A DNA stretch of 55,000 nt. It comes from Symbiodinium natans. Lineage: Eukaryota; Sar; Dinophyceae; Suessiales; Symbiodiniaceae. Shown here piece by piece: positions 21,901-33,900 of this stretch; position 1 is the stretch's first letter; each line of letters starts with the position of its first letter. Below the pieces are notes generated by a model, which was not told the origin of the DNA, made no database searches, and worked only from the letters and a program-made list of their open reading frames with translations. The stretch is taken from contig CAJNDS010000924.1 in the NCBI GenBank assembly GCA_905221605.1, positions 786,209-841,208 of the forward strand, read 5' to 3'. Position numbers and translations under genes: made by a program.

Positions 21901-24900
21901 GCTGCCACTATTGGCCTGGCAACCCTTGGGGTACATGCGCCTATACAGTAATCACCCTAAACCCTACACTCTAAACCTGACATTTATGCAAGAATAGAGG
22001 GGCTTCCGCACACGGGAATGCCCTTCTTGGGTTCCCACAAGAATATCCCACTTTTTTTCCGGTGGGGGGGGGGCCGGGGGGGGGGGGGGGGGCGGAGGGG
22101 GAGAAACAGGTACATGGAGCTTTTTCGGGCAGGCTACCAGGATGCCAAATTTGTCTCAGCTCAGGCTGGGCATTAACTTCCACTTGCTAAACCCTGAACC
22201 ACCTCCCCCCCCCCCCCGAAAAAATATGAACAAACATTCTTCCTTGTAAGAGCAATGTAGGGATTGATTTTATGTTTCTCATATTTTGGGGGGAGAGTCT
22301 AAGGCAAACCGTAGTAAACTTAGTCAACTCTAAACCCCCTAAAGACTCTGAACCTAGTGTGGGTGGGTTTAGGGTAAACCCTAAACCCTAAACCCTAAAC
22401 CCTAAACCCTAAACCCTAAACCCTAAACCCTAAACCCTAAACCTTAAACCCTAAACCCTAAACCCTAAACCCTACACCCTAAACCCTAAACCCTAAACCC
22501 TAAACCCTAGGATGGCAGGGTGCTCCCTCTTATTCTATCGGTCCTCAAGAGGGTTTAGGGTTTAGGGTTTACGGTTTAGGGTTTAGGGTTTAGGGTGTAG
22601 GGTTTAGGGATTGTAGTACCCCTATTCTAATCCCTCTTCAGGATTGTTAGTATGAGGGGGAACATCCCAACCTAGAATGTAAACCATACGAAAGCCCGAA
22701 CCCGGGCGCATCTGCCAGGAGATTGAGATCAACAAGGCGGATGCAGGGAAGTGAGCAGCCCTAAACCCTAAACCCGAAACCCTAAACCCTAAACCCTAAA
22801 CCGCAGCTTCGTAGCCCAGCTGGCAGCTGCACAGTTCCTCAGACGTTAACTTCGATTTCCCTGACGGAATGCCACGAAGCTGCACCAAAACCTCTTGGGT
22901 CTACCCAAAGAGCCCAATGCCCCTTACTTAAGGAATATTCCTTAAATCATACTAAGGGTCCCTTTATAATTTAAGGTATATTCCTTAATTAAGGGGTATT
23001 GGGCTCCCTGGGTACCCAAAGGCTCCTATGTAGTGCCTTTTTTGGGTAGTATACTAGAATCCCCTGTAACTAGCCCAAAAAGGAACTACATTGGAGCCTT
23101 TGGGAGAAGTGGGAATCCCTTCCCCCTAATTAAGCACTTTTCGAGCTTCTATTGGGGGAGAGGGGGCGGGGGGGGGGAGTGGAGGATTTTTGAGAACCCT
23201 CTAAAGCCTTAAAAACTATGCTCCAGAGCTTGCTGGCAGATTCGTGCTGTCGAAACCTGGTTCGACGAGTACAAGGACCCGCTTCCAGACACGCATTGGG
23301 TTTGGGGTGCTTTCAAGCTGAACCCCGCAACCCTAAACCTCAAGCCTACCTAAAGGCTCCAATGTAGTTCCCTTTAGGGTTAGTTATGGGGGATTCTAGT
23401 ATACTACCCCAAAAAGGTACTACATAGGAGCCTTTGGTTAAATTCTAAGCCTCTTGGGTTTAGGGTTTAGGGCCTCAACCCCACACCCTCCATTTGAGGT
23501 GGGAAGTTTGGAACTGAGCTTCGGGTTCCGGAGCGCTGCCTCAGAGGGCACCTGAACCCACGAGGGCCTCAGCATGTTCCGGATTCTTTAAACTCTGAGG
23601 CCCTCAACCCTGAACCCTAAACCCTAAACTATGCACCCCAGGACTACTACTATCATGCAGATCCTTTGGCCGTGAAGCTGCTGGGTTGCATCAGAACCCT
23701 AAAACTCTGACACCCTAAAAACCCCCAAAGCCCTAAACCCCTACAGGATTTAGGGTTTAGGGTTTAGGGCTAGGGTTTAGGAGTTCAGGACTCCAAAACC
23801 CAGACAACCTTCGACATCCTTGCTGAATCTGCTCCGAAACATGTTCGATAGCCAAAGGAGGCTTCTGAAGAGTGATCCTGCTGACCTTTCGGGTTTAGGG
23901 TTTAAAGATTCAGGGTTTAGGGTTTAGGGTGAAGGGTGAAGGGTGAAGGGGTCATGTCGCCTTGTGTAGTCACATTTGTTTATACACATTGTGTTCAAGT
24001 GTGTTCAGCTTTTTCCTGGCGGGCAATGACCTTTTAGGTTGCTGTAGTTTGTGTGTTTGTTTTTTGTTGTCCTTGCGTTCCTTGCTTTGCCTGTTCTCGT
24101 GGTTGTTACTGTTGTTGCTGTTGTTGCTGTTGTTGCTGCTGTTGCTGTTGCTAAGCACTACCAGCTCAAGCCGCCCGCGCATGGTAGCTGTCGAACCGGC
24201 CAAGGCCCCGAACTTCATCTCTTTAACAGCTTTCGGGGCCCACCTAACATCTCAAGGCTTTCTAGCTCTTGCCAGCTGATGGTCACTTTGAGGCATTAGC
24301 CTCTATCATTTGAGATTCTGCCGCAGACAGCATATCCACGAGCTGGCCCGGTCCCAATTCCGGGGGGAGAACTTAGATCGTCTCAGACTGCATCTTTTGC
24401 TCCTAAGTGTGAGGGTTCTCGTCTTTCCGCAGGACGAGGGGAGTCTGATCGTGTTTCGGCACTTCAGGCAAAACAAGCGGATGGCAGAGGGTAGAATTCG
24501 TAAACATTCCTATCGTCGGGCCTGTCACCGAGCCTTAAGGGACGGTTGCGCAGTTCCATATCGCGAGATTAATTTGCCTTTAAGCCAGGCACGGGCAAGC
24601 GCAGGCATAACTGCACCCAGTGTAATCCATGAGACACAAGAAAACATGCATGTTCCGTTTCCACCGCAGCTCCCTATCAGGAAGCCGAGACGGCGCCACC
24701 CTAGAGGAGGTCGTGAAGCCAAACCACTGCGAGTTTTCTCGTGGAACGCAGGTGGCCTAAGCCAACAATTGTGGGCAGAGTTCAAAGAGTGGCTGCAACA
24801 ACAGCAGGACCTAGATGTTATCTTTATCCAGGAAACCCACTGGACCACCTCCTCCCAATTTAAAGTGCATGGCTGGACAGCCGTTTCAGGCGGGCTCCCG

Positions 24901-27900
24901 GATGAAGAGCTCGTGAGGTCCCCTGCCGCTCAAACATCCCAGTTGCCCGGACAGCCTAAGCACCGGCGCTCAGCGGGAGTTCTCACTCTACTATCGCCTA
25001 GCATAGACTCTGCAACACTGCGCTGGCAGGATCTACACCCAGGCCGTGCTCACGAGGTTCACTGCGAAGTCCGAGGTCACCCAGTGCTCCTGCTCAACTG
25101 CTATCAGTACACTAAGCAGCGGGGCATGACGGAGCAAGACCACTATGCCACCCAGAGCAAAGTTCTCTCCTCTCTAGGCAAGTCCCTTTCCAACCTATCA
25201 CAGCGCACTGTTCCGGTACTGGCGGGCGACTTCAACTCGTCCCTAAAACCTAATCCCCCCTATGTAGGGGGAGTGGTACCGGCAGGGTCTTCTAAGCACA
25301 AACCGGTTCAGAAGCAGTTCCAGAAGTTTCTTCAGCGAAATTCTCTAGCTGCGCTTAACACATGGCAGGGGCGTAAGGCAAACACCTTCACCTCGCCACA
25401 GGGCAGCTCTCAGATAGATTTCATCTTGACATCCAAATTCTATGCTGCTCAGCTAGCCCGCAAAGTGTGTGTCCTCAAGGACTTTAAGCTGGGAGCATGG
25501 CGTAAAGGCGGCAAACACACGCCACTCCGGACGGCAGTACCGCTCAAGAAGGTCTGGAGACAACCGTTCTCGACCAAAACTCAGCCAGTAGTCCCTTCTA
25601 AACAAAAGTCCCTACTGGCTCAACATGTTAGACAAAACACTCCTCTGGCTAAAACCCTGCGAGACCAAGTTGCACAGGACGTCGACAAACTCCGAGCGCA
25701 GAAGAATGGAGAGCCTCTTCACCCTGATGAGGTCAACGAGCTTCTTCTCGAACATGCCAAGACCTTCCAGCCGAGGGACCCAGAAGCAGGCACCTCAGAC
25801 GCAGCTCCGACAGCACAACCTCTGTGGCGGCTTCATAACAATCGGCAGACTGCACTAAGGAACCTAAGACGTGAGGATGACGTCATAAATAAGATGGCTC
25901 GCACCGAGCACCTCAAACAGGCTCAGCGCTCACTAGACGAGGCAGCCAAGGCACATGCCCTCCAGATAAAAAATCAGGCCCGAGAAAGGACTCATCGCAC
26001 TCTGACAGAGATTTCTGAGAAAGTCAAACGAGATCCACATGCGGCATATCGCTCTTTAAAGCATGTAGCTCCCTGGTCTCCTGCACCTAGAGTCTGCCTC
26101 AGATCGCCATGCGGCCGCATCCTAACTGAGTCCGAGGGGCTAGCAGAGCTAAAGAGACATAGTCTTTCAATCTTCTCATCGCATCCCCCCCTAGCCAGTG
26201 GCGTAGGCCAAGCCTTGCCCAAGCTGGACAAAAGCAGTCTGACAAAAGGCATAGCCTCTATAAAGCCGGAAAAGGCAGTACCGCAAGGATCTGCCCCAGC
26301 ATCCATGTACCGCCTTTGTGCCTCAACAGTGGCCGATAATTACTGCGACTATCTTGAAGCGGTGCCTCCGCCTCCCGCTCTGACCCATCCGGCGTGCGAG
26401 GTCACCTCCTGCCAAGGGAAGAGCGAACCTCAGCATAACACAGCACCACTGAATCCAGCCGAGCCACCCTCGCTGCCTACTACGGCCAAATCCGCAGACC
26501 TTAGCTTCATACCCAAGCCTTCTAAACCTGCCTCTAAGCCGGAAAACTTGCGACCGCTAGGCATCATTAGGCCAGATGGCAAAGGCATAGCCTCTGAGGC
26601 TAGGAGAAGGCTCGACCCCCTCTTTAAGAAGGCCCACTTTGCCTCCCCTCAATTTGCCTACATTCCAGGCCGCGGTATCGCCGACGCCCAACTCCGGGTA
26701 ATTGGCCACGCAAGGCGCGTCCGAGCCATGCTTCGATCCCGAGCACCAGACAGGTTCTGCACTCCCAAGCGCAAGAAGGGCAAGCCAGATCTGATTGGGG
26801 GCTTTACCTTCTCACTAGACCTCTCTCAAGCTTTTGACAAAACAAGCAGAGAGGCTCTCTTGCGCTCACTAATTACTTACGGGGCCTCACCCGAAGACGT
26901 TGAGCTGGTTGCGTCCCTTCATAGGGAAGCCCAGTATAACTTGCGCTATGGAAGAAGCCAGGACACAGTAACCTCAACAAGAGGTATAAAGCAAGGCTGC
27001 AAACTAGCCCCCTCTCTCTTCTCCCTGGTCATCACGGAGGCGTTCCGGCTTATGGCCACCCACATAGGGTTCCCTCCCACACAGCAGTTCCTCACAGGCT
27101 TTGCGGATGACCTCGTCATTCACCGAGACATCCACAACTGGTCCGATCTCTACGCGGCTCATGACATGGTCAGATTGTTACTGCATTACCTGCAAGAAGC
27201 CGGACTAGAAGTAAATTATGCCAAGTGCAACATCATGGTCAAACTAGCAGGTCGCCACGCACGGCAGGCCAAGAAGCTCTTCAAGTCACAGGAGCTCCGC
27301 TCAGGCCGGAAGGTTACGGTCTGGAACATAGATGCCCCAGAGCAACCAAGACGGCCAATTCTGCTCTCGACTTCCTCTGTTCTTCCCCCTCTCCCCTCCC
27401 TTCCTTCCTTCGAGCTGGTAGACTCCTTCAAGTATCTAGGGGTTATGGTCAGCTACTCAAACCCGGAAGATCTTACTTATTCCTTAAGACAAGAGAGAGC
27501 GGCGAAGAAAAAACAGACTGTGCGCAAATTCATTCACAATAAGCGCAGGACAAAAACCGCATCTAGGCTGCTTGTCTGGAGAGCCACCGTCTGGTCTACG
27601 GCCACTTTTGGACTGGAATCCGTTGGTCTCTCAGGAAGGCGGGCGCGGGCACTCCGTTCATGGCATGCCAGACAGGTGCGAGCTGTAACACACAACCCTG
27701 TGCATAAGACTCGTGAAACTACAGCAGCGCTCTTTGCACGTCTTAAACTCGTCTCTCCCATTCAGCAGCTTCATGATCGCTCAGCCCAGCGCCTAGACTC
27801 CCTTCGCAAGCGCCGGCATGCAGCACCAGCGAGTGAGGTCACCTCCTGCTCAACATCCACGCCGGCCAACACGAGTTCCTCGCTCCTCACCCAGTCCGGC

Positions 27901-30900
27901 GCCTGGCCAAGTGAGGATATCCTAACCATTCCCTCCACCCTGCAAACGGCGGAGGAGATTGTAGCCTCTTACAGCAAGCTGCTCATGGAGGTCGACAATG
28001 ACCCTTCTCCGGACGTGCCCATGCATACATGTTGTGGCAAGGTATTTCGCACTGCGGCGGGCATGAGAACACACCGGACAGTCAAGCACCCGGCTCCTGT
28101 TCCGCCACCCCTTGAATTCTCACGCCTAAAGCACTCCGTGGGAGGCCTGCCTCAATGCTCAAACTGCCAGGCGAAATTTAAAAACTGGCATAATCTGCAA
28201 CAACACGTTGAGCGCAGAGTCTGCAGACAGGCTGGCTTCAAGCTTTCTAGACCTGAGGCGGCCACTCAGGCTGACGAAGCTCCTCCCAAGGCGAGTGAGG
28301 TCTCCTCCAGCCAGGAGCTTGTGCCCTCGTCAGACTGCCGTGCTACTGCCGCACCCTCGGTCCAACTTACCTTGCAGATAGACACAGTGCCGCTCATCTC
28401 GCGCATGCGCACCGAACTGCTGCAACAGGCCGGAACCCAGACCTTCCTCGAGCTCCTCACCGGCCACCTTGGCCAGCAGCTCACCAGGACCTGTCTGCTC
28501 TGTGACTCGTGGATAGCCTCCACGACAAAAATAGCCTTCCACCTCACAAAAAAACACGGGGCAGAATGGGACTCTTATAAGGCTTCTGCGGGGAATAACA
28601 CCTCTAAGATGTATGTGCTGACCCGCCTGTCCCCCTGTCCTGCCTGTGGCGTGAAAGTGGAGAGCGCCCCCCGACACACGAAGCAGTGCCCGGTCATTCA
28701 GCAATTACAACTCTTCTTCTTTCTGCACCCTGACGCCCCTCTTTCCAGAATGCACTCGTCTCTCCAACACACTCAACTCTCACATCTCTCACCCACCACC
28801 TCTGGGGCTGGCGCATCTCCTTCTGCGGTCCCTACCCCCAGGCTGAACACGGCAACATCAAACCAACACGAATCTTCCACACAGGCTACCCCCCAACCAA
28901 CGACGTTCCAACAGCGGACCCTGCAGGCTCCCAATCCCAGGTCCAAGCAAAGCCAGCTTCAGAGATGGTTTCGCCCAGGGAGTGCCTCCCAGGCTGCACA
29001 GCCGGGCGCAGGACCTCCTCAGCCAGCACCGACAGACCTGGATGCCTCTCCTCCGCCACCGCCTCCTGCAGCTCAGCCTATGCCACAGTTGATTAATCCT
29101 CATAACTTGTGCTACGCCATTTCAGTCTTGCAGATGATTAGCGCTCTGAGGGAAGAACCCTCAGTGGACTGGTCGAATCTTCAAGCCTCTCCAGAGGGAA
29201 CTTCGAGCAAGGGCCTCGCGCCCAGTCTCTATTCTTGCACTAGAATCGCTCCCGCATTGTCATCCTGACTGGAGGCTTGCTAATAGGCAAAGCGATGCAC
29301 TCGAGTACTTGACGTTTTTGTTGGCTAATCACCATGGCTCCTTACAAAGCACCCCCTGGAAGAGAGTCTACGATGCTGACATACCCGACTCAACAGGCTT
29401 CTCCCCCCTTCTACTAACCTTCCCGGGAGGCACAGACCCGACCAGGCTGTCCCAGCCTGACTCCCAGGCAGTGCCTATCTTAGCCTATTCACTGTCCATT
29501 TTTGTGCACGAGTGGCACTCTCCACATGACTCGAAGGCGGCACTGCTGTATACACCTCCTTATATCTTTGTGTCTCTGCCAAGATTCACGAATGCCGGAG
29601 AGAAGCAACACTGGAGACTCACGGGCTTGCAGGACGAAATACAGCTGCCTGCATGGACCGGGCCTCACTCCCAATCTTTTGTTCGCTACAAATCCGTCTC
29701 GGGACTCTTTCACATAGGGCAGGAAGCCACCTCAGGTCATTACAGATCCTTCACCTTGCTTCCTTCCCTGCAGGTAGGGGATGACTCCAGCCCAGGCTTC
29801 TCGCCTACGAGCGAGGAACGCGCACAGATCGGGTCAGGAGCTTACCTTCTGCTTCTCCAACGCTTAAGTTGAAGTCCCATCCACCTTCGTGTGAGGTCCC
29901 CTCCTGAAGGTGAGCGGGCAGCGTTTACTTGTGCTCCCATGCGTGTCATCCCTAAGCGCTATGGAGCAAGCCCAGCAGGAGCTGCTGAACAACCCCGCAC
30001 TATGCCAAGTGCTCTTTAAGAACCTCCCCCACCTTGCCGCTTCATCCATGGCTGCCCGGGCATTTGGCCCTGACGAACGTTCAACGTCCAGAGAACTGGT
30101 TCCTGCTCACGACAGGGACAGGCCTCCCAAACAGCGCCGTCAGCAGAAGGAGCTGGAGCAGGACGAGGAAATGCCGCCGACTCGATTGCCCTCACCATCC
30201 AGGAGTGTGGTTCCCTCCTTGGCACAGATCCAGCAACAGTGGAAATCGGACAAGCCCCAGGACTCCCCTGGCACGCCTGTTCGCCACGCCCTGTTCATCG
30301 GTCTCCTTCACGAGCTGCACACTCGGGCCCAGGGCTTCGATCACGTCGCCTATGACAGCACGAACCAGGACAAGGAATCAGCACTTATCTCTCTACCAGG
30401 AGCACTTGCCTCCCGAGGCCGACACCACACGGACGAGAACCCTGCCTTCTACTGGAACTACATGAGATGGGACGCCAAACAGCGGAAGGTAGTCATCGAT
30501 GCCCAACGCCCTCCTCTCTCGCCCAAGGTTGTCTCCACTCACCTGGCAGCTATGCTCAAGCTAGATCAGGAACAGCTCACCAAGTTCAGGCCGTCCAGAC
30601 CGCTGAGGACCAACCTGACGGAAGAAAGGCCGGTCATAGCCTTCCTCCTGGAACTGGCCCTGACTATCGGAGACGACCACGAGGCAATGCACGCCTTTCG
30701 ACTTCTAGCGAACAACTCAATCTGGAACTTAGTTGGGGTCACCATGCGCAGGGAGGGCCTAAGACGGTCTCCACAGATGCAGACCCTCCGCGATCAGCTA
30801 GAAGCGCTGCGCACAGGAGGCAACGAGGGCTAAAGTTTTCCAGGACATCCGAGTCAAGGTCTCCTCCTGAGCTGTCCAAAGCCCCTTCACCTTCTTAGGG

Positions 30901-33900
30901 GATTTAGCCCGTCACTTAGCCTCAGACAACCCTCTCACTCTCGTGTAGAGGTCCCCTCCTGAGAGATCGAGGGCGCTGATGAGTCAGCCCATTTCTCCCT
31001 TCTCTGGAGCCTCGCGTGCACAGTGCCTGCCAGGAAAAGTTTTCTGCACCACACGTCAAGCTTCACTAATGCATCGAGCTGCCTCTTTCTCCCATTACAA
31101 CTGAGGCCGAGCTTCATTTACGCCAGCCGTCGACCAGAGCGAGCCACACCACAGGCTCTCGCATGACTTACAAGCCAAGAGACCGATTTCCCGCTATGCG
31201 TCTGACCGAAGCCCTAACTTAGCTCAGCATCAGCCGTTCTGCTCATATTGATCAGTACTGACAGTCCCTCCACTATCATCACGCCATGGCAACCAACCCG
31301 GAGGGCACGATTCTCGCCATTGAAAACACCCCTGGCACTCACACTCAGACGACGACAAGCCAGGCCAGTGCAGCCCAAGCTCTGGTCAAGGCAACGGCAC
31401 CTCCGCCACCACAGTCATCATGCGGAGCAGGCTGTGACCAATGCCACAGTGCTCCATGTATTCGACACAAGCCGGGACATCTGTGGCACTGCTGTTTTGG
31501 GTGCAGGGACTCCTGGGCGGTGCAACAAGCCCGCTCCAGGTACTGGTAGCTTTGAGCAGGATAGAGCTCGACATTTTGCGACCAGCAAGTGAGGTCTCCT
31601 CCTGCAGGTAAAACGCAGCCATGCTCTCACAGCTGCGCGCCGTCGACCGAGCCAACAGTCTCAACTAAAACAGTCTGCCCTAAATGCACGCCAGCACTAA
31701 GCTCATCCAATGTCTCTCCGTTCCTATATTGTTGCACAGGCCCCACTGTCGAGCCCAGCACTCAGCCAGTCCTTGTGCATTGCTGAGACAAATGTCTGAC
31801 CTTACGCTCTGGCTAGACTCTGTGCTCAAAGAACGTCCACTAGGTTTACAGCGCAGGGCACCTAGGACCATGCCCCCGCGGAAAAGACAATCGAAGACTT
31901 CGACCCTGCCTTCGTTCGACCTTGCCTCCAACATCTGCACAGAAGCTGATAGGCTGCTGCCTTCGAACTATGTCCCCATCTCGCACAAGAGAATGGACGA
32001 GATCAGAAATTACCGCTGGGAGAAAGGTCTCCGTGCTATATCAAGAAGCATGATGGCCCGCCAATCGACAAGGCCGGTCTCGAGCCAGAGACAAGCGGAT
32101 AAAGAAAGCAAGAGACTAGAAGAGCTGGGAATAAAAAAGCCTGGACTCACTGCAGAGGACTTAGCGGCCCTTCCTACCTCGGACGTGTACAAGAATCTCT
32201 CTTCGCTCTCCTTGATCTCGGTCGACACCTCCCGACCGGCAAGCTCCAGCGTGAGGTCGCCTCCGAGGAGCGGACACAGGGAAGCGAAAACAGAACCATC
32301 CTCCTCATCTATGCTCCAGGCAGAGGAGGCGAAGACCTTCACGGCAGAGCCAACACGAGAGCATGCACCGCAACCCTATGCGGGCCAAGGCGTGGGCAGG
32401 AAAGAAACCTGCAAGGAAGAGTCGGACTCAGACATACCACCCTGGGCGGACTCGAAGAAGTCGCGCTCATCTCAGTACACCGGTGCAGGAGTTGGACAAA
32501 AGCAGGCCTTCGTCAGGCAGCCGCCCCCACCTCCATCTCCTCCTGCAAGACAATCAGCTCCCGACCCAGGCCACCTTGAAGGCATCGCGCGCCTCACTTC
32601 CACAGAGGAGCTCCAGGTGGTCAATCTCACGCAAGCAGCTCCTCCTCCGCGCGAGTTCTTGAACTACCCGGTGCATCAAGGAGTGATAGTTCTTCCAGCA
32701 GCCACAGTTCAAGCTCGCGTGGCAAGCAAAAAGGAACAAGACAAGGGCAAGGCGGTCATTCACTCCTTCCCCTACTCCTACCCGCAGGAATTCCCTTTGG
32801 AATTGGACGTTCATGTGCAAATTTCGGAAATCGCAGGACGAGCAGGTCAGCATGATTCTGAAGCTGAACCGCACAGCATCCATGAAGGGCGTCACCCGAG
32901 CTGTATACAACTTCAAAGGCGGGGAATTCTACTCGGTCTTCAAACTCTCTGTTGTTGCTCCCCAAGAAGAACAGGCCCAAGACGGACTTCAGGCTCATGA
33001 AGCGGAACTCGACTTGGCACACGTTTTTCCAGAGATGGTCCCGACGGTGGCAAACGTCTTTGCTATCCAGCTTAGAGTGGCTTCCGCGGTCAATCCCCTG
33101 GATTTTCCCAAGTCTCCCACGCCGAGTGAGGTCTCCTCCTGGCGGGGAGACTCGGGCCCGCCGAAGTACCTCCTCATTCAGCAGGCCTACGGCATCATGG
33201 TGGAAAAGGTCCAGCCGCTGGATAACCTCCCACCGCATCTACGCCCAAGCATGGACGAGTGCTACTTGCTGATTCTCCTAGTACTCAAATCGGCACTTCT
33301 GGGATACTATGTACGAGACTGTGGATGGTCCAACCTGGGCAGACGAATCTCGCCAGACTCCAGCACGGATCTGCCCTTCTTTCTTGCTCTTGACACGTCG
33401 GCCTGGCACAAACGAACACCTCCTGCTCCTCAACAAGCCACAACTTCAACCGCAGATCACGTCCGAGGACTCTTCTCGACCCTAGAGTACCTGGCGGAGG
33501 ACAGGCCGGCAATCCAGGCAGCAAAACAAGCCTTTACGCATCATCAGCGACAGGTCCCTCCTCTTGTACAGCATTTCTTCTCCCTGCTCCGAACTCCAGT
33601 GGGGAAAGAAAAGGCAGAGAGAATCTTTAGAGACACGTCTCTGGCGCTCTCTGCTGATGTATGGGACGCCTTCAGCTAATCTGCACTATGTAGCCCTTTC
33701 GTGTGAGGTCCCCTCCTGAAACGGCATGCCGGGATAAGCGCCCGGCACAAGCACCCAGGCCATCTTTTTTGACCCTCGCTACGGCACAAAACACAAGCTG
33801 ACTGGTTTTCTAGGCCGGCTCACTGCACATTCAGCGGAGCACGATGCCTGCGTGCTGCAAGACTTGCGCAGCTCAGGTCACGAGTTCACAGGCTCGGGGC

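Noticed and set aside
22711-22752. [10 protein letters not shown] as a candidate exon in intron 15
   Set aside because: Exons 15 and 16 already join in frame through conserved sequence; no place for it in the family.
24160-24185. CAGCTCAAG as a relict dinoflagellate spliced leader
   Set aside because: Only the last few bases match TTTTGGCTCAAG as I recall it; no full or tandem relict seen anywhere in the window.
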